A stretch of 13,137 bases of DNA from JBBDYH01 sp040901795 (GCA_040901795.1 JBBDYH010000151.1:1-13137); one strand, 5' to 3'. Positions 1-7,211 are shown, counted from the stretch's first letter. Made by a program: numbers and translations. Notes: generated by a model from the sequence alone, not told the origin.

Positions 1-502
1 CGTCGCGAAAGACACCTTGCTCAGGATGCTTCGCAAACGCGCGCTCCAAGGGGACGTAGACCAGTGAGTACAAGATCAAGTTGAGCAGGAACCAATCGAG
101 TCCCAGGAAGGGTCCTTCGGTCAATTCGCCGTCGATCGGAATGCGTGAGCCGCCCAAGAGTGCGGCGATCAACGTGAGACTGATGCCCGTCAGTCCCAAG
201 GCCTTGTTGTAACGCAGACAAACGCTGGCACTGCCCAGCAGAAATGACGCCACGAGCACGATGTGTACGGCGGCGCGCACGTAGGGAACCGGGTAGAGAT
301 TTCGCAACGCCGGCATGGTCAGCCAGGAGGGAAAGTGAAAGCAAAGCACCGCCCCCAGGCCCAGCAAGCCTAAGGCGACGGAGAGCACGCCACTGATCCA
401 GCCGCTGCCGAAGGTGGTCGGCTCTGTGCGAGCCAGCGACAGGTGAGGTCTACGGGCAGGCACGGGAAGTTGTGGTTCGTCACTCGAATTCGGCTGGGGC
501 AT
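1..502 (-). CDS. Sterol desaturase/fatty acid hydroxylase family membrane protein, N-terminal part (cut by window edge)
   Basis: I translated this minus-strand frame by hand from an ATG at 502; it stays open for 167 codons to the window edge. An AAGGAG Shine-Dalgarno lies about 10 bases upstream of the ATG. The start lies 23 bp inside the end of the preceding desaturase gene, which suggests translational coupling. The visible part has a Pro-rich polar N-terminus (1-30) and hydrophobic membrane segments near 34-58, 76-95, 101-117 and 136-152. The last contains LILYSLVYVPLER followed by HPEQGVFR, which resembles the segment leading into the catalytic domain of bacterial sterol desaturase/fatty acid hydroxylase proteins. 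The histidine boxes that bind the di-iron centre would lie beyond the window, so catalysis cannot be checked. In this superfamily members hydroxylate lipid chains or, as in alkylglycerol monooxygenase, cleave ether lipids. The substrate is unknown. Confidence 0.72.
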   Translation of the reverse strand, partial: MPQPNSSDEPQLPVPARRPHLSLARTEPTTFGSGWISGVLSVALGLLGLGAVLCFHFPSWLTMPALRNLYPVPYVRAAVHIVLVASFLLGSASVCLRYNKALGLTGISLTLIAALLGGSRIPIDGELTEGPFLGLDWFLLNLILYSLVYVPLERAFAKHPEQGVFRD

Positions 503-1262
503 GTTGCGACGCTCCTTGCGTCGGCGCGGTCGCTAGTTGAAAGCTGCGTTCGTCGGCTCGCGGCTCGATGCCGGTCATCCACGTTACGGCGCTCTCGAGA
601 CGACGAAAAAAGTCCAGCCGGTTGAGCGGTCCGTTGCACCAGCCAGTCGCGATGCAATAGTCGGTGACATGAGGCGAAAGATGGTGCCGTTCATGAACCC
701 TGCGGCTTAGGATGAGGCAGCAGTATTGAAGCAGTCGCACCGGGTGCGGCGGGCAGGACATGTGGGCCCATTGATGGACCTGGTTGGTAAACAATCCGAC
801 GCCGCATAGGCCTAGCATAAAGGCCGCGGCGGACTGACCGGCGGCCATATGCAGCGGAATCCAGAAAATGCTCGCCAGGAAGGGCATCACGATCATCGCA
901 ACATCCCCGTTCGTATCCAGGAATCGACGCGTCAAGAAATCGCCGGGGTTCACATGATGCACTCGAAACGGGTGAAGAAGCCGCCGGCCGAGAATGGGCA
1001 TCGTCTCACTACCCCAGGTGTCGGCGGCCCAGTGGATCAGTCCTGACAGCAAGTCGGCTGTAGCCATGCCGAGCGGTACGAAGAGCAGCGTCCACCAAGG
1101 CATGCTCACGGCTACAAAGTAAAACCGAGCCGAATGAACAAGCAGCAGGGCCGCCGCGGCGGTAATGCATACGGCCTCAACGATTCGTCGCAAGGGGCCA
1201 ATGTCATCGTGGCGCGGGAGCATGGCAAAGAAGGCGAACGGTAGAACCTGGCGCTGCGGCAA
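480..1262 (-). CDS. carF: CarF/TMEM189/Kua-type lipid desaturase (putative plasmanylethanolamine desaturase)
   Basis: This integral membrane protein of up to 260 residues matches the lipid desaturase family that includes Myxococcus CarF and animal TMEM189/PEDS1. Those enzymes introduce the vinyl-ether double bond that turns plasmanyl- into plasmenyl-ethanolamine (plasmalogen). The family's histidine clusters are all visible: HWAADTWG (H77), HPFRVHH (H97, H102, H103), NQVHQWAH (H163, H167) and HERHHLSPH (H190, H193, H194, H198), followed by the family-like DYCIATGWCN. Hydrophobic segments lie near 29-51, 56-76, 121-139 and 144-160. The reading frame opens with TTG at 1262, only about 12 bases from the predicted transcription start. 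An in-frame ATG at 1223 (247 aa) is therefore a serious alternative; neither has a clear Shine-Dalgarno. The family assignment is firm. The exact substrate in this organism is inferred. Confidence 0.85.
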   Translation of the reverse strand: MPQRQVLPFAFFAMLPRHDDIGPLRRIVEAVCITAAAALLLVHSARFYFVAVSMPWWTLLFVPLGMATADLLSGLIHWAADTWGSETMPILGRRLLHPFRVHHVNPGDFLTRRFLDTNGDVAMIVMPFLASIFWIPLHMAAGQSAAAFMLGLCGVGLFTNQVHQWAHMSCPPHPVRLLQYCCLILSRRVHERHHLSPHVTDYCIATGWCNGPLNRLDFFRRLESAVTWMTGIEPRADERSFQLATAPTQGASQHAPAEFE

Positions 1263-1280
1263 AGCAATGTTGACGGCCGG

Positions 1281-1309
1281 TATATATAGTCTTCGCAGTG
1301 GCGCGTCAA
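1281..1309 (-). promoter_or_regulatory. Predicted sigma70-type promoter for the carF-like lipid operon
   Basis: On the minus strand TTGACG (1309-1304) is followed by exactly 17 bases and then TATATA (1286-1281), close to the housekeeping consensus. Transcription would start near 1274, leaving too little leader for a Shine-Dalgarno before the TTG at 1262 but about 50 bases before the ATG at 1223. It points away from the aceE promoter. Confidence 0.6.
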
Positions 1310-1344
1310 TTTGCGTGACTGACGAGGACCCGTCCCAATCCCCC

Positions 1345-1373
1345 TTTACGCTAAGTGGCGGCTGCGAGATAAT
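1345..1373 (+). promoter_or_regulatory. Predicted sigma70-type promoter for the aceE operon
   Basis: TTTACG (1345-1350), a 17-base spacer and GATAAT (1368-1373) match the -35/-10 pattern at 4/6 and 5/6 positions. Transcription would start near 1380, giving a leader of about 137 bases to the GTG at 1517. The -35 boxes of this and the divergent lipid-operon promoter are about 35 bases apart, so the two could share a regulator. Confidence 0.5.
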
Positions 1374-1385
1374 GCGCGCGAAGTT

Positions 1386-1397
1386 GACGTAAACGTC
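1386..1397. promoter_or_regulatory. 12-bp palindrome, candidate operator in the aceE leader
   Basis: GACGTAAACGTC is a perfect inverted repeat of 5-bp arms around AA. It begins about 6 bases after the predicted aceE transcription start, where a bound repressor would block initiation. It does not resemble the E. coli PdhR site. The binding protein is unknown. Confidence 0.35.
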
Positions 1398-1516
1398 TTA
1401 GCGGACAAGAGGATCGGTCGCACCGCGGCCGTCCCCATTGCTCAGACGATGGGCCGGCTTACCCTTACTTTTATAGCGATGGGTTGGTTACATCGTAATG
1501 CCGCCTAAGGGTTTGC

Positions 1517-4500
1517 GTGACGAGTAACCGAACTTTCCAGAGTTCGGAGCACTGGAATCCTGGCGAATTCCGCTACCTGGCCGCTGGGCACGATCCGACC
1601 GACGGCATACCTGAGAGCGAAGGGACGAAGGCTATGGCTCGCGGCGACATCCACGAAGAAGTCCTGCATGACGAAGAGAGCGAAAGCGACGTAGCGGAGA
1701 ACGGGCTGGGGCATCGCCATGTGGGCGATGCCGCGCCGGATCGGGGTGTTCGCTCCGATGAAATCGAAATGTCGCCCGATCAAGCGGTCGAGGAAGCTCA
1801 ACAAGATCTCGCGCAACACGAGCGTGTCCAAGCCGAAATGGCCGAAGTCAGCGGGGCCGCCGCGGCCGATTCGGTGGCCGACAGGGAGGACATCGATCCT
1901 GCCGAGACGTCGGAGTGGCTCGAATCGCTCGACTACGTGCTGGAAAGCAAGGGGTCAGACCGCGTTAAGTATCTACTGTCATTGCTGGAAGAGCGAGCTT
2001 ATCGCGCTGGCGTCGAGATTCCCTTCTCGGCCACCACGCCGTATATCAACACTATTCCCGCCGAAAAGCAGGCGCCGTATCCGGGCAACCGCGAGATCGA
2101 ACGGCGCATCAAGAGCATCATCCGTTGGAACGCGATGGCGATGGTCGTTCGCGCCAACCGCGAAGACGGCAGCATCGGCGGCCACATCTCGACGTTCGCC
2201 TCCGCCGCCACACTTTACGAAGTCGGCTTCAACCACTTCTTTCGGGCTCGCGGCGAGGATTTCTCCGGTGACCAGGTGTACTTCCAGGGGCACGCCTCGC
2301 CCGGCATGTATGCGCGGGCGTTCGTCGAAGGCCGGCTGACGGAAAAAAACCTGCTGAACTTCCGCCGCGAGCTGCGCGAAGGGGGCGGGCTGTCATCGTA
2401 TCCGCACCCCTGGCTGATGCCCCAGTTCTGGGAGTATCCCACCGTCTCGATGGGACTCGGCCCGATCATGGCGATCTACCAAGCGCGGTTTAACAAGTAC
2501 CTTGCCGATCGCGGGATTAAGGACACGGGCAACCAGCACGTCTGGTGTTTTGTCGGCGACGGCGAGTGCGACGAGCCGGAGACGCTGGGCGCCATTACGC
2601 TGGCAGCGCGAGAAAACCTCGACAACCTGATCTTCGTGATCAACTGCAACTTGCAGCGGCTCGACGGGCCGGTGCGCGGCAACGGCAAGATTATTCAGGA
2701 GCTTGAAGGCGCGTTTCGCGGCGCCGGCTGGAACGTGATCAAGGTCATCTGGGGCGACCACTGGGATCCGCTATTGGCGAAGGACGACACAGGACTGCTC
2801 GCCAAGCGCATGGCCGAGGTCGTCGATGGTGAATACCAGAAGTACGTCGTCATGCCGGGCGATTACATCCGCGAGCACTTCTTCGGCAAGTATCCCGAGC
2901 TGCGCGAGATGGTGAGCCACCTTTCGGACGAGAAGCTCAAGAAGCTCAACCGCGGCGGACACGATCCGGAAAAAGTCTACGCCGCTTATCAGACTGCCGT
3001 CGAAACGCGCGGCCGGCCGACCGTGATCCTCGCCAAGACCATCAAAGGTTACGGCCTGGGCGAGGCGGGCGAAGGCCGCAACATGACGCACCAGAAGAAA
3101 AAGTACAACGAGCAAGAGCTGCGCGAGTTCCGCACGCGCTTCGCGATTCCAATTTCAGACGAAGACGTCGCCAAGACGCCGTTCTACAAGCCGCCCGACG
3201 ATTCGCCCGAGATGCAATACCTCCGCGAGCGTCGCGAGGCCTTGGGCGGTTTTATTCCTTCGCGGCCGGCAACGGACAAACTGCCGACGCTCGAGACGCC
3301 TAAGCTCGACGACTATCGCGCATTCATCGACCGCTTCACAGGCAAAGAGAACGCGACCACGATGGGGGTCGTGCGGCTGATGCGCGAGCTGATGAAGGAT
3401 CCCAAGATCGGTAAGCACGTCGTGCCGATTGTGCCCGACGAGTCGCGCACGTTTGGCATGGACTCGCTGTTTCGCGAAGTAGGCATTTACGCTCATAGCG
3501 GCCAGCTCTACGAGCCGGTCGATTCGGACCAGATCGCCTACTACCGCGAGGCGAAGGACGGTCAGATTCTCGAAGAAGGGATCACCGAGGCGGGTTCGAT
3601 GGCTTCCTTTATCGCTGCCGGCACCAGCCACTCGTCGCACGGCGTGCCGATGATCCCGATGTTCATCTACTACTCGATGTTCGGCTTCCAACGGATCGGC
3701 GACCTGATTTGGGCCGCCTGCGACATGCGGGCGCGAGGATTTCTGTTGGGAGGCACCGCTGGCCGCACCACGCTGGCCGGCGAGGGCCTGCAGCACCAGG
3801 ACGGCAACAGCCACCTGTACGCCATCGCCTATCCGAACGTGCGGACGTATGATCCGGCGTTTGTGTATGAGACGACGGTGATCATCCTCGACGGCATCCA
3901 TAAGATGTACGAACTGGGTGAGGACGCGATCTACTATCTCACGATCGGGAACGAAGAGTACGAGATGCCGGCGATGCCCAAGGGGGTCGAAGACGGCATT
4001 GTCCGCGGCATGTACAAGTTCTCCGCGGTGGACGCGGGGACGAAAACGCCGCGCGTCCAGCTCTTCGGCAGCGGAGCAATCCTGCGCGAGGTGATTCGCG
4101 CGCAGAAGCTGTTGGCCGACAAGCACCAGGTCTCAAGCACGGTCTGGAGCGTCACGAGCTACAAGGAGCTTCGCAAGGATGCCCATGCCTGCCGCCGCTG
4201 GAACATGTTCCATCCCGACCAGCCGCCGCGGAAGAGCTACTTCGAAAACGCGATTGCGGGGCATGAGGGAGTGTTCGTCGCCGCGTCGGATTATGTCCGC
4301 GGCGTTCCCGAGCAGCTCGACCCCTGGACGCCGGGCGGTCTATTCGTGCTGGGGACCGACGGCTTCGGCCGCAGCGAGACGCGCGGACCGCTGCGGCGGC
4401 ACTTCGAGGTCGATGCGGAGTGCATCGCGGTTGCTGCGCTGTACCGACTGGCGCAAGAGGGAGCGTTCGACCGCAAGGCAGTAGCTCAGGCGATTAAGGA

Positions 4501-4543
4501 TCTGGGGATCAACTCCGAAAAGGCGGACCCGTTTTTTGCCTAG
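1517..4543 (+). CDS. aceE: Pyruvate dehydrogenase E1 component, homodimeric type
   Basis: AceE is the thiamine-diphosphate enzyme that decarboxylates pyruvate and reductively acetylates the lipoyl group of E2. From about residue 122 the protein follows E. coli AceE to the C-terminus: YINTIP, YFQGHASPG, the ThDP/Mg motif GDGECDEPE (347) ending at NCNLQ (376), the active-site loop THQKKKYN (H525), YYSMFGFQRIGD, EGLQHQDG (H760) and GTDGFGRS. The family is normally about 890 residues; this frame gives 1008 because of an acidic, hydrophilic, Glu/Asp-rich N-terminal extension of some 115 residues with no recognised domain. The GTG at 1517 has AAGGG five bases upstream, so I keep it. In-frame ATGs at 1634 and 1838 (901 aa, nearest to family length) are alternatives. 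It heads an operon with a toxin-antitoxin-like pair and aceF. Confidence 0.96.
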   Translation: MTSNRTFQSSEHWNPGEFRYLAAGHDPTDGIPESEGTKAMARGDIHEEVLHDEESESDVAENGLGHRHVGDAAPDRGVRSDEIEMSPDQAVEEAQQDLAQHERVQAEMAEVSGAAAADSVADREDIDPAETSEWLESLDYVLESKGSDRVKYLLSLLEERAYRAGVEIPFSATTPYINTIPAEKQAPYPGNREIERRIKSIIRWNAMAMVVRANREDGSIGGHISTFASAATLYEVGFNHFFRARGEDFSGDQVYFQGHASPGMYARAFVEGRLTEKNLLNFRRELREGGGLSSYPHPWLMPQFWEYPTVSMGLGPIMAIYQARFNKYLADRGIKDTGNQHVWCFVGDGECDEPETLGAITLAARENLDNLIFVINCNLQRLDGPVRGNGKIIQELEGAFRGAGWNVIKVIWGDHWDPLLAKDDTGLLAKRMAEVVDGEYQKYVVMPGDYIREHFFGKYPELREMVSHLSDEKLKKLNRGGHDPEKVYAAYQTAVETRGRPTVILAKTIKGYGLGEAGEGRNMTHQKKKYNEQELREFRTRFAIPISDEDVAKTPFYKPPDDSPEMQYLRERREALGGFIPSRPATDKLPTLETPKLDDYRAFIDRFTGKENATTMGVVRLMRELMKDPKIGKHVVPIVPDESRTFGMDSLFREVGIYAHSGQLYEPVDSDQIAYYREAKDGQILEEGITEAGSMASFIAAGTSHSSHGVPMIPMFIYYSMFGFQRIGDLIWAACDMRARGFLLGGTAGRTTLAGEGLQHQDGNSHLYAIAYPNVRTYDPAFVYETTVIILDGIHKMYELGEDAIYYLTIGNEEYEMPAMPKGVEDGIVRGMYKFSAVDAGTKTPRVQLFGSGAILREVIRAQKLLADKHQVSSTVWSVTSYKELRKDAHACRRWNMFHPDQPPRKSYFENAIAGHEGVFVAASDYVRGVPEQLDPWTPGGLFVLGTDGFGRSETRGPLRRHFEVDAECIAVAALYRLAQEGAFDRKAVAQAIKDLGINSEKADPFFA

Positions 4544-4605
4544 TGTAAAATAATCAGGGCACTTCTCGCGTCCCAATCAAACGACTTCTGCCTACGGAGA
4601 ACACC

Positions 4606-4842
4606 ATGACACGCGTAACTCTTGATGCCCAATTGCGAAGCAAACTGGGTGATCTTCATCAGCCGCTTGAGCTCTGCGACGAATCGGGGCGAATTCTTGC
4701 TAGAGTTTTTCCGCATTACGATCCCGCGGACTATGAGAATCTGGAGCCCGAGATCAACGAAGATGAATTAAAGCGCCTCCGGCAGTACAAGGGCAAGACA
4801 TATACCACCGAAGAAGTCATTGCACATTTGGAGCAGCTTTGA
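4606..4842 (+). CDS. Small antitoxin-like protein (partner of the downstream RelE/ParE-like toxin)
   Basis: This 78-residue acidic protein has a GGAGA Shine-Dalgarno at 4596-4600, six bases before its ATG. The N-terminal half (LELCDESGRILARVFP) looks like a small beta-rich segment. The C-terminal half is charged and ends in KTYTTEEVIAHLEQL, an arrangement like antitoxins whose tail wraps the toxin. Short proteins with the same DESGR...P...YTT-EVL-HLE pattern are, to my recollection, common in planctomycetes beside RelE/ParE-like toxins. The stop codon overlaps the toxin start by one base (TGATG), the usual coupling in type II modules. No classical DNA-binding motif is obvious. It lies between aceE and aceF, 62 bases after the aceE stop, and could be co-transcribed with them. 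The antitoxin role is inferred mainly from context. Confidence 0.65.
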   Translation: MTRVTLDAQLRSKLGDLHQPLELCDESGRILARVFPHYDPADYENLEPEINEDELKRLRQYKGKTYTTEEVIAHLEQL

Positions 4843-5108
4843 TGTTCGAGGTGCAATGGCTGCCAACAGCCCTGGATGGCCTCGCTCGAATCTGGCTGCA
4901 GGCAAGTTCTGCTGAGCGGCAGGAAATCACTGCCGCATCCCGGCTACTCGATAATGCCCTGCAGGATCATCCCGAAAAGCAAGGTGAGTCACGGGACATT
5001 AACGAGCGGGTTGTCTTTGCCCATCCGCTCGGCGTCCGAATCGCCATCGATTATGAGCGGTCTACCGTGCGTGTTCTGAAGGCTTGGCATATTCGCCGCC
5101 GACACTAA
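4842..5108 (+). CDS. RelE/ParE-family toxin-like protein
   Basis: This 88-residue basic protein has the layout of the RelE/ParE fold. An initial strand (FEVQWLPTALDGLARIW) leads into a helix, then a second helix (AERQEITAASRLLDNALQ), an exposed loop with Pro and Glu, and strands VVFAHPLGVRIAIDY and TVRVLKAWHIRRRH. Members either cleave mRNA on the ribosome (RelE) or inhibit gyrase (ParE). The basic Arg/His C-terminus would suit an RNase, but the activity cannot be assigned from sequence. I chose the ATG at 4842, which overlaps the antitoxin stop by one base; a TTG three bases earlier is also possible. The aceF start follows 36 bases later with no terminator between, so toxin and E2 could share an mRNA. 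Confidence 0.72.
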   Translation: MFEVQWLPTALDGLARIWLQASSAERQEITAASRLLDNALQDHPEKQGESRDINERVVFAHPLGVRIAIDYERSTVRVLKAWHIRRRH

Positions 5109-5144
5109 AGGTTGCAGCGATCTCTTTCGACGAAAAGTGCAATT

Positions 5145-6557
5145 ATGTCTATCGAATTCAAGCTGCCCAACCTCGGCGAAAACATCGAATCAGGCGATGT
5201 CGTCAACGTGCTGGTCAAAGAAGGCGACCAGATCAAAGCCAATCAGGGCGTGATCGAGATCGAGACCGACAAGGCCGTGATCGAGGTCCCCAGCACGCAG
5301 GCCGGCCGCGTCAGCAAGGTCCATGTCAAGCAAGGGCAAACGATCAAAGTCGGCTCGACAGTGCTCACCCTCGAGTCTTCCGGCACTGCGGCAAAGTCCG
5401 AAGCGAAGCCCGCGGCAAAGCCGGCGGCTAATACCAAAGGCGCAGATGCCCAGGCGCCTTCAAAACCGGCCGCCGCGCGGAAGCAGCCCGCTCAGCCCGC
5501 AGCCGCCACTGCCGCGCCCCCACCGTCAACTTCGAAAGCCGGCCGTAAGCCAACGCCTCCCGCAAAGCCGGCAGTCCAACCGACGGCGCACGAAGGGGGC
5601 AACGGTCGCTCGACGCCTCCCACAGCCGAACCGGCCCACTTTGCCAGTACGAAGACGGCCGACACCGCCACGCCGCCACCCGCCGGTCCCGAGGTCCGCC
5701 GGCTGGCCCGAGAGCTAGGCGTTGATCTCGCGCGCATCAACGGCAGCGGGTCGGGCGGGCGCATCACCCGCGAAGACGTGATCGCCGCGGTCAGGCAGGC
5801 GAACCTTTCGGGCGCGACGATCGGCCCGCGCGACGAGGAAGAGCACGACAATTACGGCCCGATCCAGCGCGAGAAGCTCTCGCGGATGCGCAAGACCATC
5901 GCGGCCAACATGGTCAACTCGGTGCAAACCATCCCGCAGCTCACCAACTTCGACGACGCCGACATCACCGAGTTGGAGCAATGGCGCAAGGACAGCTCCG
6001 CCGACTACGAGAAGGAGCAGATCAAGCTCACCAGCATGGCGTTCGTGATGAAGGCCGTGGCGCTGGCGCTCAAGGAGCACCGCACGGTCAACGCCTCGCT
6101 CGACCTCGAGAACGATCAGATTGTCTACAAGCACTACGTCAACATCGGCGTGGCGGTCGATACGGAGCGCGGGCTCGTGGTGCCGGTCGTGCGCGAGGTG
6201 GATCGCTTGAGCATCAAAGAGATCGCCCAGGCGCTCGGCGCTTTGGCTCAAAAGGCCCGCAACGGCCAGACCGCGATCGAGGAAATGCGCGGCGCCTCCT
6301 TCTCGATCAGTAACTTAGGGGCGATCGGCGGCGTCTACAGCACGCCGATCATCAACCCGCCCGAGGTCGGTATTCTGCTGGTCGGCCGGGCCCGCAAGCT
6401 TCCGGTGGTAGTTGACGGCGACCGCATCGAGCCGCGGCTGCTGATGCCCCTGAGTCTGACCTACGACCACCGCCTGGTGGACGGCGCGGCAGCCGCACGC
6501 TTCTTGAACGAGGTGATCGAGTACCTCGAATCGCCGCGGCGATTGCTGCTGGCGTAA
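5145..6557 (+). CDS. aceF: Dihydrolipoyllysine acetyltransferase, E2 of pyruvate dehydrogenase
   Basis: E2 forms the core of the pyruvate dehydrogenase complex and transfers the acetyl group from its lipoyl arm to CoA. Three parts are clear. A single lipoyl domain (1-77) carries the lipoylation lysine in IETDKAVIEV (K43). A long Ala/Pro/Lys-rich flexible linker runs from about 80 to 180. A peripheral-subunit-binding domain (181-218; VRRLARELGVDL, GSGSGGRITREDV) precedes the catalytic acetyltransferase domain (about 238-470), which ends with the active-site motif YDHRLVDG (H442, D446). At 470 residues with one lipoyl domain it is shorter than E. coli AceF, which has three. I use the ATG at 5145, where the lipoyl domain begins; the in-frame TTG at 5112 would add 11 unlikely residues. 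E3 (lpd) is not in the window. Confidence 0.96.
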   Translation: MSIEFKLPNLGENIESGDVVNVLVKEGDQIKANQGVIEIETDKAVIEVPSTQAGRVSKVHVKQGQTIKVGSTVLTLESSGTAAKSEAKPAAKPAANTKGADAQAPSKPAAARKQPAQPAAATAAPPPSTSKAGRKPTPPAKPAVQPTAHEGGNGRSTPPTAEPAHFASTKTADTATPPPAGPEVRRLARELGVDLARINGSGSGGRITREDVIAAVRQANLSGATIGPRDEEEHDNYGPIQREKLSRMRKTIAANMVNSVQTIPQLTNFDDADITELEQWRKDSSADYEKEQIKLTSMAFVMKAVALALKEHRTVNASLDLENDQIVYKHYVNIGVAVDTERGLVVPVVREVDRLSIKEIAQALGALAQKARNGQTAIEEMRGASFSISNLGAIGGVYSTPIINPPEVGILLVGRARKLPVVVDGDRIEPRLLMPLSLTYDHRLVDGAAAARFLNEVIEYLESPRRLLLA

Positions 6558-6571
6558 GTACCGTCTGGGCA

Positions 6572-6979
6572 TCAACCGCCATTTGGCTCTCCGAGCGGCC
6601 TGCTGTTCGCACGCAAAAACTCGGCGATCGCAACTTTGTCCGCTTGGCCGGTCGCGACGTTCAAAACCAGTTCAGCGAATTCATCCGGATCGGCGACAAG
6701 GCCAATGCCGTTCAAATCAAGAAATGCGTAAGCCGCCATAGCGCCCACGCGCTTGTTGCCGTCCAGGAATGGATGGTTCTTGACAAGGTGGAACAGATAA
6801 GCCGCCGCCATCTCATATAGATCTCGGTGCAAGAATTCGCCACCGAAGCTCGCGGTCGGCATCGCCAGCTCCGACTCGAGCAGGCCGAGGTCCCTGACAC
6901 CTAGCGAACCGCCGTAGCGTTCGATCTGCTCGCCGTGAATCGCGACGACATCGGCCAGTTCAAGAAACATTGGCTCCAT
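6572..6979 (-). CDS. doc: Doc/Fic-family toxin (death-on-curing type)
   Basis: This 135-residue helical Fic-fold protein has the Doc layout: an early IHGEQIERYGG motif, then RDLGLLESELAMP, then LYEMAAAYLFHLVKNHPFLDGNKRVG. The active-site motif HPFLDGNKR spans 69-77 with the catalytic His69. The lysine at position 76 replaces the second glycine of the AMPylating Fic motif (HPFxxGNGR). In phage P1 Doc a similar change turns the fold into a kinase that inactivates elongation factor Tu, so a Doc-type kinase is likely. The ATG at 6979 is four bases after the antitoxin stop, an operon arrangement with antitoxin first. Met4 is an alternative start. The gene is convergent with aceF; their stops are separated by 14 bases with no visible terminator. 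Confidence 0.88.
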   Translation of the reverse strand: MEPMFLELADVVAIHGEQIERYGGSLGVRDLGLLESELAMPTASFGGEFLHRDLYEMAAAYLFHLVKNHPFLDGNKRVGAMAAYAFLDLNGIGLVADPDEFAELVLNVATGQADKVAIAEFLRANSRPLGEPNGG

Positions 6980-6983
6980 GGCA

Positions 6984-7211
6984 TCACTCGGCTAGGCGGC
7001 GAAACGTCTTTTCAAACTTCTGATGGCCGCGAGCTAACGCTGCCGCCAGCCGTTTTTGCCGCTTTTCGTCTTGAACTGGAGAAACGACCAGACTGTGGCC
7101 ATCGGTTGAGATATTCAACGCTGTCTCCTCATCAATCTTCAGCAGCTCCAGAATCGGCCGGTCGATCACCAGCGCCAAACTGTTGCCGTGCTTGCTGAGC
7201 TTCTTGATCAT
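6984..7211 (-). CDS. AbrB/MazE (SpoVT-like) antitoxin paired with Doc
   Basis: This 75-residue protein has the swapped-hairpin AbrB/MazE DNA-binding pattern: KKLSKHGNSLALVIDRPILELLKI, then TALNISTDGHSLVVSPV (residues 2-46). A charged, mostly helical tail (48-75) should neutralise the toxin. The ATG at 7211 has a GGAGA Shine-Dalgarno eight bases upstream. Longer forms starting upstream would read through the predicted promoter and are unlikely. The usual partner of Doc is a Phd/YefM antitoxin; an AbrB-fold partner is a recognised but less standard pairing. Autoregulation is suggested by two adjacent palindromes over and just downstream of the predicted -10 box. Confidence 0.85.
   Translation of the reverse strand: MIKKLSKHGNSLALVIDRPILELLKIDEETALNISTDGHSLVVSPVQDEKRQKRLAAALARGHQKFEKTFRRLAE

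Noticed and set aside
21..344. A 107-codon minus-strand frame at the left edge
   Set aside because: The adjacent frame starting at 502 has a Shine-Dalgarno, membrane segments and family similarity; this one is its shifted, Arg-rich shadow.
1505..1831. A 108-codon minus-strand frame opposite the aceE N-terminal extension
   Set aside because: Considered because the extension is doubtful coding, but it has no Shine-Dalgarno or recognisable family and would overlap the aceE leader; not supported.
3155..4126. A 323-codon open frame antisense to aceE
   Set aside because: It lies entirely opposite a strongly conserved gene and its translation is Arg/His/Val-rich without domains; it is an artefact of GC-biased codons.
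4523..4551. TAAAAT at 4546-4551 as a -10 box for the toxin-antitoxin pair
   Set aside because: No -35-like sequence occurs at the right distance (GCGGAC is there), so an internal promoter is not supported.
6558..6571. Terminator between convergent aceF and doc
   Set aside because: Only 14 bases with no inverted repeat or T-run.
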